From positions 1 to 10,168 of the forward strand of contig JAJUHH010000071.1 in assembly GCA_029267975.1 (NCBI GenBank): a stretch of DNA of 10,168 nucleotides, written 5' to 3'. The notes beneath the pieces are model-generated. The model did no database searches and was not told the origin of the DNA. It saw only the letters and a list, made by a program, of their open reading frames with translations. Positions within the stretch are counted from its first letter, which is position 1. The number at the start of each line of letters is the position of its first letter. Of the stretch, positions 1 to 8,027 are shown in pieces. Source of the DNA: Clostridiales bacterium. GTDB taxonomy: Bacteria > Bacillota > Clostridia > Lachnospirales > Lachnospiraceae. The position numbers were made by a program, and so were the translations under genes.

Positions 1-43
1 AATAGAGGAAAAAAAAAAAAATTTAGTGTTTATGCTCAGCGGC

Positions 44-53
44 CAAATATTTG
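44..53. repeat. 10-bp perfect palindrome
   Basis: CAAATATTTG is a perfect 10-bp palindrome directly before TTGACG. It could be a half of a regulator site, but palindromes of this size are not rare in AT-rich DNA, so this is recorded as an observation only. Confidence 0.3.
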
Positions 54-61
54 ACGAGAGG

Positions 62-79
62 AAACCCACCAACGGGTTT
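62..79 (+). repeat. Short hairpin, AAACCC/GGGTTT
   Basis: AAACCC (62-67) and GGGTTT (74-79) are perfect reverse complements around a six-base loop, ACCAAC. As RNA this gives a 6-bp stem with three GC pairs. The following bases (AATTTAGG) contain no long T run, so it is a poor intrinsic terminator. It could be the end of an upstream transcript or a small leader structure. Confidence 0.4.
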
Positions 80-120
80 AATTTAGGCCAAAATACAAAA
101 ATAATATACAAATATAGCAA

Positions 121-149
121 CTGTAAATACATTAATAATGTATAAACAG
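121..149. promoter_or_regulatory. Candidate operator: 29-bp inverted repeat
   Basis: The left arm CTGTAAATACATTA (121-134) and right arm TAATGTATAAACAG (136-149) flank a single central A at 135. Twelve of the 14 paired positions are complementary; the mismatches are 125/145 and 126/144. The inner 8 bp on each side (127-134 and 136-143) match perfectly. The repeat ends 13 bases before the ribosome binding site of the first gene and covers a possible -10 box at 141-146. With a one-base centre it is a better DNA dyad for a dimeric repressor than an RNA hairpin. The outer part of each arm contains a TGTAN(2)TACA-like element (122-131; degenerate at 139-148), which resembles some GntR-family operators, but no regulator can be assigned. 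Confidence 0.55.
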
Positions 150-162
150 ACAAAAAACAGAT

Positions 163-168
163 AAGGAG
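163..168 (+). promoter_or_regulatory. Ribosome binding site for the GH2 gene
   Basis: AAGGAG lies eight bases before the ATG at 177. This is a near-consensus Shine-Dalgarno sequence and fixes the first start of the operon. Confidence 0.85.
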
Positions 169-176
169 TAATAAGC

Positions 177-1910
177 ATGTACAATCATTACCCAAGACCT
201 CAACTACAACGTAAAGACTGGTACAACTTAAACGGAGCATGGGATTTTCATTTCGATGATGAAAATAAGGGAGAAGAGCTCGGATGGTATCAGCAGTTTC
301 CCTCAGCACAAAAGATCCTTGTCCCATATTCCTATGAAAGCACCATGAGCGGCATCAGGGATCAGACTCATCATAAGGTGGTTTGGTATCATAGAACATT
401 TCATGCGGATCTACAGGACGGAAAACGACTTCTTCTCAATTTTGAAGGAGTGGATTATGAGGCGAAGGTTTGGGTAAACGGAAGGTTTGTGGGGTCACAT
501 ACAGGCGCCTATGCTGCCTTTTCCTTTGATATCACGAAGGCTCTGCTTCAGGGGGAGAATACAATTACAGTACGGGCGGAGGATAGTATCAGCTGCTTAC
601 AGCCCCGAGGAAAGCAGAGATGGAAGAAGGAGAATTTTGGCTGCTGGTATGTACAGACCACAGGAATATGGAAGACTGTTTGGCTGGAAGAAGTCTCTGC
701 CTTCTACATAGAAAAAGTGAAGATGACGCCGGATATTGATCAGGGTCTTATTGATATTATCATAGATTTTGCCGGGACATTGCCTCAGGAGGATAGCAGC
801 CTGCTATATGAGATTGTATTGGAAGGGAAGAAGGTATGTGCGTCCCAGGTATCAGTTATGGAGCATTCCCTTCGTATAACGGCAAGTCTTTTAAGGGAGG
901 AGCCCTGGACCCTTGCATTATGGTCTCCCGATTCACCGAGATTATATGATATCAGCTTCCAACTTCTTGCAGGCAGCACTGTCATAGATCAGGTGGATTC
1001 CTATTTTGGGATGAGAAAGATATCAATTGAAAACGGTAAGGTTCTTCTGAATAATCTGCCCCTTTATCAAAGACTGATCTTGGATCAGGGCTACTGGGAA
1101 GACTCTGATCTGACCCCTTCGGATGAGGAAGCAATCCTTAGAGACATCGACCTTATTCTAAAGGCTGGTTATAATGGGCTCAGGAAGCACCAGAAGATAG
1201 AGGATGCAAGATTTTTATACTGGTGTGACAGAAAGGGGCTTTTGGTTTGGTCGGAGATGGCAGCCCAATATTCCTTCCGTGACAGCGGAATGCAAAAGTT
1301 CACCAGGGAATGGATGGAGATTGTGGAGCAGAATTACAACCATCCCTCCATCATCACCTGGACCCCCTTTAACGAGAGCTGGGGGATTGATAATATTGCC
1401 TCAGATGTGGCACAGCAGCAATTTACCATAGCTATTTATCATCTTACCAAAGCCTTTGATACCATGAGGCCTGTTATTGTAAATGACGGATGGGAGCATA
1501 CGGTATCCGATATCCTCACCCTGCATGATTATGTGGAAAGCGGAGATGAGTTTCTGGAGCGCTATAGGGATAAGAATAAGATAGTAAGCAACGAGATTCC
1601 TTTTAATAAGCATCGATATGCCTTTGCCAAGGGTTATCAGTATCAGGGACAACCCGTAATCATCAGTGAGTATGGTGGAATTGCTTTTCAGAACGGGGAA
1701 GGCTGGGGCTATGGCCAGCAGGTGAAGTCAGAAGAAGAATTCATGCGCAGATTTGAAAGTATCACCAGTGCAATAAAATCTCTGGATTATATCAGCGGAT
1801 TTTGCTACACGCAATTGACCGATGTACAGCAGGAGATCAATGGTCTGTACACCATCGGTCGAGAACCTAAGGTTAATATTGAAAAAATCAGCGAGATCAA
1901 CCGCAGATAA
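177..1910 (+). CDS. Glycoside hydrolase family 2 (beta-galactosidase/beta-glucuronidase-like)
   Basis: This 577-residue enzyme should hydrolyse a beta-linked sugar from an oligosaccharide by a retaining mechanism. Seen: an N-terminal jelly-roll sugar-binding domain (about 1-170, with LNGAWDFHF near 18 and WVNGRFVGSHTG at 99-110), an immunoglobulin-like domain (about 172-285) and a TIM barrel (about 286-570). The GH2 acid/base is E400 in NHPSIITWTPFNESWG, and the nucleophile is E498 in VIISEYGG. Length is near that of bacterial beta-glucuronidases and well below that of LacZ. There is no signal peptide, so it acts in the cytoplasm. AAGGAG eight bases upstream supports the start. GH2 family covers galactosidase, glucuronidase, mannosidase and arabinopyranosidase activities; I cannot separate these by eye. 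It is the first gene of the operon, 24 bases before the GH43 gene, which suggests both act on the same imported glycan. Confidence 0.9.
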   Translation: MYNHYPRPQLQRKDWYNLNGAWDFHFDDENKGEELGWYQQFPSAQKILVPYSYESTMSGIRDQTHHKVVWYHRTFHADLQDGKRLLLNFEGVDYEAKVWVNGRFVGSHTGAYAAFSFDITKALLQGENTITVRAEDSISCLQPRGKQRWKKENFGCWYVQTTGIWKTVWLEEVSAFYIEKVKMTPDIDQGLIDIIIDFAGTLPQEDSSLLYEIVLEGKKVCASQVSVMEHSLRITASLLREEPWTLALWSPDSPRLYDISFQLLAGSTVIDQVDSYFGMRKISIENGKVLLNNLPLYQRLILDQGYWEDSDLTPSDEEAILRDIDLILKAGYNGLRKHQKIEDARFLYWCDRKGLLVWSEMAAQYSFRDSGMQKFTREWMEIVEQNYNHPSIITWTPFNESWGIDNIASDVAQQQFTIAIYHLTKAFDTMRPVIVNDGWEHTVSDILTLHDYVESGDEFLERYRDKNKIVSNEIPFNKHRYAFAKGYQYQGQPVIISEYGGIAFQNGEGWGYGQQVKSEEEFMRRFESITSAIKSLDYISGFCYTQLTDVQQEINGLYTIGREPKVNIEKISEINRR

Positions 1911-1934
1911 AGCGGTGTTCGGAAAGAGGTCTTC

Positions 1935-4166
1935 ATGCGTACATATAAGAATCCATTTTTATTAGAAAATCAATGGTCGGAGCAGGAGCTGGGTGATCCC
2001 TTCCTCATGAGGTTTAACGGTTATTATTATCTGTATTGCTCAAGTGCCGGTAACTACATTAAGGCCTGGAGATCTGAGGACCTGGTGAATTATACCTACC
2101 TGGGCAGTGTGTGCGATGAGCCTGAGATTGAAGGGGCCTACGCTCCCGAGGTCTGCTACTTTAAAGGAAAGTTCTATATGATCACATCACCTAAGGGAAG
2201 CGGTCATTACCTCCTGAAAAGTGACAGGCCGGAAGGACCCTTCCACCTGATTAGCAGGAATTATGGTTTGATGATCGACGGCAGCTTTTTTATCGATGAT
2301 GACGGAAGCCAGTACATGCTCCGGGCAGGGCACCATGGTATCGTTGCCCATAGGATGCCGGAAGCGGATACCATTGATGTCAATGGCAGCACAATTCCTG
2401 AAAGCTATCTGAATTACTGGACAGAGGGTCCTATGATAATAAAAAGAAAGGGACTGTACTACCTTACTTATACAGGAAATCACCTACATAGTAAGGGCTA
2501 CCGGGTTGCCTACAGTATCTCGGCAAAGGCGCCGGATCAGGGCTATGTGAATCTGCGGGACAATACCTTGCTTCTGGAGACAGGGGATGAATTCCACGCA
2601 CTGGGACACAGCTCCAGCTTTCTGGCACCGGATCTGGACAGCTATTATATCGCTTATCATAGCTTTAAGTTAGATGCCAATCCCAGAGGCAGAGGCATGA
2701 ATATTGACAGACTCTTCTTCAATGGGGCCAGAATGTACGCCAACCCTATCTGGTGGGAGCAGGAACAGCCAGCCATGCCGGACTTCTATCAATGGGGCAG
2801 TGACGGGCTGCGTGACATAATGTTAGGAAAGCAGCAATATTATTTCACTCCGGTATCTACTGAGGAACATTATACTGCAGAACTGAGTGTAAATACCAAT
2901 GGAGACAGTCTGTCCCTCCTCTATGGATATGAGGGGGCGTCCTATGGTGAGATCATCCTGAATAAGAATGGTAGCTTTGCCATCTATGAAATGGGTGAGA
3001 CCAGGGCTGAGGGAAGGATCAATGATGCGGTCAGCTTTGGATATTATATAACAATCAGAATTGCAAGGGATAACCGTGGTTTGATGGAAATCTACCTAAA
3101 TAACCTGCTGTTAGCAAGTTATAATACAGTGCTGGGGAAGGGAGCCATCGGTATTCGTAAGCAGGATAAGCTTGAAATAGGCTTCCTGGGGATATCTGCT
3201 ATGGTAGGTGGAAGCGGAGATAAGCTTGCTGCGAAAGCAATACCAGGCAAATTCGATGCAGTGCACTGTAAGGAAGAGGTAAGCAGATACAGCCTTCATG
3301 ACAAGGGCTTTGAGATTTCTGCTGCCAGGCTGAAGGCAGGGGATCAGCTGACCTTCAGGGTTAATGTCAAGGAAGAGGGACTGTATCGCATCTATACCAG
3401 AGTGATCTTTCATAAACAATGGATTGACTTGGATCTAAGCTGCGGAGGAAGAAAGGCCTCCCTTCATTACCAGACTTCCCAGACGCTGGAGGATGGTATC
3501 TTCCAAACTGTAGAAGCGGGGGTAGTAAGCTTAACTGCCGGTATTCAGGATTTAAGCGTTACTGTTCTTACGGATGATTTGATACTGGACACCCTTCAGT
3601 TTATTAAATACGCTCAGGTATCCGATCAGAATGTGGTTAGCGATGGCCGATTAACCACTGATCACATCAGGATCTTCGGACACAAGGGCTTTAAGAGCAT
3701 GATTAGCAAGTATTCAGGCTTTACCTGTGCGGAGAATTTCGGCAGAGCTTTTCTTGGTGAGGAGGGCTGGAGTGATTACCGGGTACTGGCTTTGGTGAAC
3801 AGGAATACCAAGGCAACAGGAGATGTCTCCGTGTATCTGCGGGCATCCAGAGCTTCCTGGTTCCCCCATCAGGTAACTGCCTCCTTATTTGGCTATCGCT
3901 TTAAAATCACAGTGGAGGGCATCTACCTATATCGATGCTCTTATGGAGAAGAACTCATCGGCTATTATGCATTTTATCATGAGCAGCAGACAAGAACTAA
4001 GCTGGAATTTCTAGCGGAGGGTTCACGGATCACACTTTTCTTACAGGGGGAAGCAGTGCTTACCCATTATGATCCACAGGCTTATCTGTATGGAAAGGTT
4101 GGGCTTGAGGCTAACGGTGAAGGCTTTGGATTTGAGGAGTTTAACATTAGAAGTCTGTCTGATTAG
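1935..4166 (+). CDS. Multi-domain glycoside hydrolase family 43 enzyme
   Basis: This 743-residue protein starts with a GH43 five-bladed propeller (about 5-290), a fold used by inverting beta-xylosidases, alpha-L-arabinofuranosidases and related enzymes. The likely catalytic triad is visible: D21 (LGDPF, general base), D115 (MIDGSFFIDDDG, pKa modulator) and E164 (YWTEGP, general acid), with H225 in the usual GH-SSSF context. Three beta-rich segments follow: about 300-425 (LamG/concanavalin-like), about 435-560 (resembling a CBM6/35-type sandwich) and about 570-740 (a second LamG-like sandwich ending GKVGLEANGEGFGFEEF). These assignments come from pattern only. No signal peptide is present, so the enzyme appears to be cytoplasmic despite its binding-type modules. 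The start has AAAGAGG five bases upstream. The solute-binding protein gene follows after 12 bases. Substrate specificity is unknown; arabinosyl, xylosyl or galactosyl linkages are all possible. Confidence 0.87.
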   Translation: MRTYKNPFLLENQWSEQELGDPFLMRFNGYYYLYCSSAGNYIKAWRSEDLVNYTYLGSVCDEPEIEGAYAPEVCYFKGKFYMITSPKGSGHYLLKSDRPEGPFHLISRNYGLMIDGSFFIDDDGSQYMLRAGHHGIVAHRMPEADTIDVNGSTIPESYLNYWTEGPMIIKRKGLYYLTYTGNHLHSKGYRVAYSISAKAPDQGYVNLRDNTLLLETGDEFHALGHSSSFLAPDLDSYYIAYHSFKLDANPRGRGMNIDRLFFNGARMYANPIWWEQEQPAMPDFYQWGSDGLRDIMLGKQQYYFTPVSTEEHYTAELSVNTNGDSLSLLYGYEGASYGEIILNKNGSFAIYEMGETRAEGRINDAVSFGYYITIRIARDNRGLMEIYLNNLLLASYNTVLGKGAIGIRKQDKLEIGFLGISAMVGGSGDKLAAKAIPGKFDAVHCKEEVSRYSLHDKGFEISAARLKAGDQLTFRVNVKEEGLYRIYTRVIFHKQWIDLDLSCGGRKASLHYQTSQTLEDGIFQTVEAGVVSLTAGIQDLSVTVLTDDLILDTLQFIKYAQVSDQNVVSDGRLTTDHIRIFGHKGFKSMISKYSGFTCAENFGRAFLGEEGWSDYRVLALVNRNTKATGDVSVYLRASRASWFPHQVTASLFGYRFKITVEGIYLYRCSYGEELIGYYAFYHEQQTRTKLEFLAEGSRITLFLQGEAVLTHYDPQAYLYGKVGLEANGEGFGFEEFNIRSLSD

Positions 4167-4178
4167 AGGAGAAGCAAT

Positions 4179-7103
4179 ATGGGATTTAGAAAACGTTTCG
4201 CTTCCATTTTTATTATCGCTTTATTGACCATGACGGGCACCTTCTGTTCTTTGAAACAGATGGAAGGGACAACAAAGGCAGCTGCTGACGAGAATATTAA
4301 TCTGCAGGAGATCTATCTGTCCCTTCAGGGAGTTCCTGATACAGATTATGAGAAATATTTTCATACCCACAAAGACAATATCTATACGGGCGATACCATA
4401 TCCTTTCCAGCAGACCGCTTGGGTGGAAGCAACCTGCTGGTGACAGCTGATAAAGAAGTGGTGGTAACCCTTGAGGTAGAGCAGGCAGCGGCCTATGTCT
4501 TTGGCTTCGATTACCGTATACTGGGTGATAATATCTTACCCAGCAGCATGTCCCTGATGGTAAATGGGGTCTACCCTTATGATGAACTTAAAAGACTCCT
4601 GGTAGCGGATACCTGGATCACAGGTGAAATGGAGTATGACAGATATGGGAATGAAACTCTTAGTATGCCGGAGAAGTTTAAGCTATGGAAGAAGGGTTAC
4701 CTGCATGATACCGCATATCTGTACAGTGCACCAATGCTGCTTTACCTGGAAGCGGGCAGCAATACCTTAACCTTTCGGATGAACGAAGGTTCCCTGGAGC
4801 TGGGAAGCTTATATCTGGAGGCTCAGACAAGCATTCCTTCAGACTCCGTAGGCACAAGCCTGTCCGGGGAGTCTGGTCAGCAGGCAGATGCCAGCCTGCA
4901 GACGAAGGGGGATCAACTGATATTAATTGAGGCAGAGAATATTACCTATCGCAATTCTCCTAATATCCGGGCTGAGGCCTTGTTCAACACCAGTGTTACT
5001 CCTTATAGTCCCAAGACAAAGCTCATTAACACGGTGTCGGAAGCATCCTTCCGGTCCGGGGGCAACCGAATAGAGTATGAGTTTGAAGTGGAAGAGGAAG
5101 GTTATTATAATCTGGCCTTCGATTACATCCAAAGCAGCAAGGCCGGTTTTTCTGTCTACCGCAATATATATATAGACGGTCAGATACCCTCACAATACTA
5201 TGCAAATGTTGCCTTTCCTTATAGCAGAAAGTTCAGGCAAATGAGTCTGGATGCCCCGATCTACCTGACAGAAGGTAAGCATACCATCGCCCTTGAGGTT
5301 TCCCTGGACAAGGTGAAGGACGCCATTAAGATCCTGACAGTTATTACCAAGGAGATGAACCAGCTGGCACTTGATATCAGCAAGATTACCGGCGGCAACG
5401 TGAATAAATACAGAGACTTTGATCTGGAGCCTTATGGTTTTGATATCAAGAACAAGCTGCTGAACTGGGCAGAGCTGATTGAACAGGTGCATAAGGTCTT
5501 ATCAGCACTTAATCCGCAGGAAAATAATGTGGGAGAGATCTCCCAGCTTAAGGTAGCGGCATCCAACCTACGAAGTCTTGCCCAAAAGCCCAATGACTTG
5601 CCCAAGCAGCTGAATCGCTTTTCCTACGGAAGCAGTTCAGCAAGGCAAAGCTTAAATACTGTGATTGAGAAGTTAAGTGTTGCACAGCTCGGACTGGATA
5701 AGATCTTTCTGTATCAGGAGGAAGCAAAGCTGCCCAAAGGACCAAGCTTATTTAAGAAGCTGGGTCTGGAGCTTCAGCGCCTGTTTGCATCCTTTACAAA
5801 TCAGGACTATGCCCCCAACTATGATGAAGATAATGATACCCTGGAAGTCTGGGTAGCGCGCCCAAGACAGTATTTGGAGATTATGCAGCGGATGGCAGAT
5901 ACGGACTTTACAGAGAAGTACGGAATCAATGTGAACCTATCCATTGTCCCGGATCAGCAGAAGCTTATCTTAGCCAATGCCTCCGGTAAGGCACCGGACG
6001 CAGCAATCGGAATCTCCACCGGCTATATCTACGACCTGGCTCTGCGCGGGGCCTTAGAGGATATGAGACAATATGACAATTTTAAAGAGGTTGCCAGCAG
6101 ATTCTCCCCTGGCATGCTCTTACCCGGAACCTGTGATGACGGATTGTATGGTCTGCCTGAGACCTTTAACTTCCTGGTAATGTTCTATCGTACCGATATT
6201 ATGGACTCCCTGGGGCTTCAGATACCGGACAATATGGATGAGGTTCGAAAGCTTCTGCCGGAGCTGGAACGATTGGGACTAAGCTTTAATACCCATGTGG
6301 CCAATTCACCGGTAAAGGATTTTACCATGACAGCGCCTTTTATCTATCAGGCGGGAGGAAAGATTCTGGAATCCGGCCAGACGCAGATCAATCTGGAGAC
6401 ACCGGAGGTTTTGAAGGGCTTGAAGGTCCTGACAGAAAACTTCACCATCTACAATATGGATTATGAGGTTCTAAGCTTTTACCAGGCCTTTCGTGACGGA
6501 AGGATGCCCATTGGAATATCCGATTATAATACCTTCAATCTTCTCACCAATGCCGCACCCGAGCTGACAGATGCATGGGATATCGCACCATACCCCGGAA
6601 TTGTAGACGAGGATGGGAATGTGAACCGCTACTTTACCGGTGGTGCTGAAAGCTGCGTAGTGTTCAACAAAGAAGGAAATAACGAAGCAGGCTGGAAATT
6701 TATTGACTGGTGGACCTCCACTGAGGTTCAGACTGAATTTGCCTATACCCTGCAGGGTACCTTGGGCAATGAATATCTATGGAATTCCGCTAACCTGGAA
6801 GCAATCAGGAACTCACCCTGGGGAGCAAAGTATAAGGACACCATTGTGGATCAGTTATCCTGGGCTTACGGGGTACCCCGCGTACCCGGCGCTTATCTCA
6901 TAGAGCGGGAGCTTGGTAATATCCTGATCAATGTTGTTGTTAATAATGAGAATCTGCGGAGTGCCGTGGACGAAGCGCAGAAAAAAATCAACAGGGAACT
7001 GCAAAGAAAGCTTGAGGAGTTTGGATATCTTGATGCAGACGGCAACAAGGTAAAAGAGCTCATCGTCCCTGACATCCAGATGATTGAGGAATGGTTAGAA
7101 TGA
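4179..7103 (+). CDS. Oversized sugar ABC transporter solute-binding protein with N-terminal beta-sandwich modules
   Basis: This 974-residue extracytoplasmic protein should capture a sugar or oligosaccharide for the ABC permease encoded next to it. Seen in order: a signal sequence (basic MGFRKR, hydrophobic 7-25); a beta-rich module (about 60-215); a polar Ser/Gln/Gly-rich linker (about 216-243); a CBM6/35-like module (about 245-390, opening LILIEAENITYR); a mostly helical spacer (about 395-545); and a family 1 solute-binding domain (about 553-950), with typical segments such as GKAPDAAIG, GLYGLPETFNFLVMFYRTDI, FIYQAGGKIL, GGAESCVVFNK and GWKFIDWWTS. Ordinary members are about 400-550 residues, so this one is roughly doubled. 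The only cysteine near the signal (C23, after GTF) is a poor lipobox; AAA at 34-36 could be a signal peptidase I site, so the anchoring mode is unclear. GAGGAG seven bases upstream supports the start. The last base pairs overlap the permease gene. Confidence 0.9.
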   Translation: MGFRKRFASIFIIALLTMTGTFCSLKQMEGTTKAAADENINLQEIYLSLQGVPDTDYEKYFHTHKDNIYTGDTISFPADRLGGSNLLVTADKEVVVTLEVEQAAAYVFGFDYRILGDNILPSSMSLMVNGVYPYDELKRLLVADTWITGEMEYDRYGNETLSMPEKFKLWKKGYLHDTAYLYSAPMLLYLEAGSNTLTFRMNEGSLELGSLYLEAQTSIPSDSVGTSLSGESGQQADASLQTKGDQLILIEAENITYRNSPNIRAEALFNTSVTPYSPKTKLINTVSEASFRSGGNRIEYEFEVEEEGYYNLAFDYIQSSKAGFSVYRNIYIDGQIPSQYYANVAFPYSRKFRQMSLDAPIYLTEGKHTIALEVSLDKVKDAIKILTVITKEMNQLALDISKITGGNVNKYRDFDLEPYGFDIKNKLLNWAELIEQVHKVLSALNPQENNVGEISQLKVAASNLRSLAQKPNDLPKQLNRFSYGSSSARQSLNTVIEKLSVAQLGLDKIFLYQEEAKLPKGPSLFKKLGLELQRLFASFTNQDYAPNYDEDNDTLEVWVARPRQYLEIMQRMADTDFTEKYGINVNLSIVPDQQKLILANASGKAPDAAIGISTGYIYDLALRGALEDMRQYDNFKEVASRFSPGMLLPGTCDDGLYGLPETFNFLVMFYRTDIMDSLGLQIPDNMDEVRKLLPELERLGLSFNTHVANSPVKDFTMTAPFIYQAGGKILESGQTQINLETPEVLKGLKVLTENFTIYNMDYEVLSFYQAFRDGRMPIGISDYNTFNLLTNAAPELTDAWDIAPYPGIVDEDGNVNRYFTGGAESCVVFNKEGNNEAGWKFIDWWTSTEVQTEFAYTLQGTLGNEYLWNSANLEAIRNSPWGAKYKDTIVDQLSWAYGVPRVPGAYLIERELGNILINVVVNNENLRSAVDEAQKKINRELQRKLEEFGYLDADGNKVKELIVPDIQMIEEWLE
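7086..7090 (+). promoter_or_regulatory. Ribosome binding site that decides the permease start
   Basis: GAGGA ends directly against the ATG at 7091, which is too close to use, but lies nine bases before the ATG at 7100. The later ATG also forms an ATGA overlap with the stop of the binding-protein gene (TGA 7101-7103). I therefore prefer 7100. Confidence 0.75.
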
Positions 7104-7984
7104 AAAAAAAGAGAATGAACACCGCATACCTTTTTTTACTGCCCTATCTTGTGCTCTTTGTTGTGTTTATTGTAGTACCGATTATCGCAGCAATCGCCTT
7201 GAGCTTTACAAACTATAATGCAATTCAGAAGCCGGATTTTAACGGGGTGCTAAACTATATCAACCTTCTGACCCAGGATGATGTTTTTATGCAGAAGGTA
7301 CTTCCCAATACCTGTATCTTTGCCTTCATTGTGGGTCCGGTAGGATATGTTCTTTCCTTCCTGTTAGCCTGGATGCTGGCGCAGATCAGTAAAGTTCCGA
7401 GAACTATTTTAGCATTGCTTATTTATTCCCCCTCCCTGACTGCCGGTGTGGCCATGGCTGTGGTATGGAAGATTATCTTTGCCGGGGACCAGATGGGTTA
7501 TGTCAACTATTTTCTCATGGAATTTGGATTTACTGTGGAGCCCATCCTATTCCTGACGGATGGAAAATATCTCTTGCTGATTATGATCATTGTCTCCTTA
7601 TGGAGCAGCATGGGAGTTGGGTTCCTTGCCATACTGGCTGGTATCTTAAATATTGATACCCAGGTATATGAGGCGGCCTCCATTGACGGACTTCGCAACC
7701 GCTTTCAGGAGATGTTCTATATTACAATACCCATGATGAAGCCCCAGATGCTCTTTGCAGCCGTTATGGCTGTGGTGAATACCTTCTCCGTAGGAGCCAT
7801 CGGAGTACAGCTAAGCGGCAGCAATCCCACGCCCAATTATGGGGGACAGCTTATTGTGAATCATATTGAGGACTACGGCTTTATCCGTTATGAGATGGGA
7901 TATGCCTCCGCAGTTTCACTGGTACTTTTGGTTGCCATTTACTTTATATCAAGATTTGCAAGAAGGCTATTTAAGGATGATTAA
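7100..7984 (+). CDS. Sugar ABC transporter permease, MalF/UgpA type
   Basis: This 294-residue integral membrane protein forms one half of the translocation channel of a carbohydrate importer (binding-protein-dependent transport system inner membrane family). The basic start MKKKRMNTAYLF leads into the first membrane helix with the LLPYLVLFVVFIVVP pattern typical of MalF/UgpA-type permeases. About six hydrophobic segments are visible. The cytoplasmic EAA loop, which docks the ATPase, reads YEAASIDGLRNRFQEMFYIT, at about 190-209. Length matches the family. The start at 7100 is chosen because of the ATGA overlap and ribosome binding site spacing; starting at 7091 would add three residues. Such importers need a second MalG/UgpE-type permease and an ATPase. 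Neither is in the window: the next gene encodes an unrelated membrane protein, so the partner is probably further downstream and the ATPase may be shared. Confidence 0.92.
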   Translation: MKKKRMNTAYLFLLPYLVLFVVFIVVPIIAAIALSFTNYNAIQKPDFNGVLNYINLLTQDDVFMQKVLPNTCIFAFIVGPVGYVLSFLLAWMLAQISKVPRTILALLIYSPSLTAGVAMAVVWKIIFAGDQMGYVNYFLMEFGFTVEPILFLTDGKYLLLIMIIVSLWSSMGVGFLAILAGILNIDTQVYEAASIDGLRNRFQEMFYITIPMMKPQMLFAAVMAVVNTFSVGAIGVQLSGSNPTPNYGGQLIVNHIEDYGFIRYEMGYASAVSLVLLVAIYFISRFARRLFKDD

Positions 7985-7985
7985 G

Positions 7986-8027
7986 ATGTGTGGAAGAATA
8001 TACACAGAATTGGAGTATGGTATATGA
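7986..8027 (+). other. Possible 13-codon leader ORF coupled to the next gene
   Basis: ATG at 7986, one base after the permease stop, opens a 13-codon frame (MCGRIYTELEYGI) that ends with TGA at 8025-8027. That stop overlaps the ATG at 8024 as ATGA. AAGGA at 7973-7977 lies eight bases before 7986, a good spacing. A ribosome that translates this frame would terminate on the start codon of the propeller protein. The peptide itself resembles nothing I know. The same AAGGA could instead serve the GTG at 7988, which opens the long frame. Confidence 0.35.
8012..8015 (+). promoter_or_regulatory. Ribosome binding site that decides the start of the propeller/Yip1 gene
   Basis: GGAG lies eight bases before the ATG at 8024. 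A start there yields a standard signal peptide (MKYRKNLR followed by a hydrophobic stretch). The alternative GTG at 7988 would add twelve residues ahead of the basic region. Confidence 0.6.

Larger units (their letters stand above)
1..176 (+). promoter_or_regulatory. AT-rich operon leader, no gene
   Basis: No coding sequence with a ribosome binding site is visible here on either strand. The stretch is clearly richer in A and T than the downstream genes. It holds a run of 13 A at 9-21, several dyads (listed separately) and the ribosome binding site of the first gene. I could not pick a convincing -35/-10 pair. TTGACG at 51-56 resembles a -35 box but has no good -10 at 16-18 bases. TATAAA at 141-146 resembles a -10 box but lacks a -35 partner. 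The promoter may lie here and rely on an activator, or it may lie upstream of the window. Confidence 0.5.

Noticed and set aside
9..21. Run of 13 A as the T-tract of a terminator on the minus strand
   Set aside because: Read on the minus strand, the bases before the T run do not form a convincing GC-rich stem.
81..94. Imperfect 14-bp palindrome ATTTAGGCCAAAAT and repeated GGCCAAA (also at 41)
   Set aside because: Six of seven pairs match, but it is short, in AT-rich DNA, and the GGCCAAA copies show no further shared sequence.
5190..5492. Long open frames on the minus strand, such as 5190-5492, 3111-3419 and 2187-2483
   Set aside because: They lie opposite well-supported genes with clear protein domains and show no recognisable product.
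6869..6880. Perfect 12-bp palindrome CGGGGTACCCCG
   Set aside because: It lies inside the binding-protein gene, where it encodes part of a GVPRVPG segment typical of family 1 binding domains, so coding constraint explains it.
7091..7099. Permease start at the ATG at 7091
   Set aside because: The ribosome binding site abuts this codon with no spacer, while the ATG at 7100 has a nine-base spacer and an ATGA overlap.
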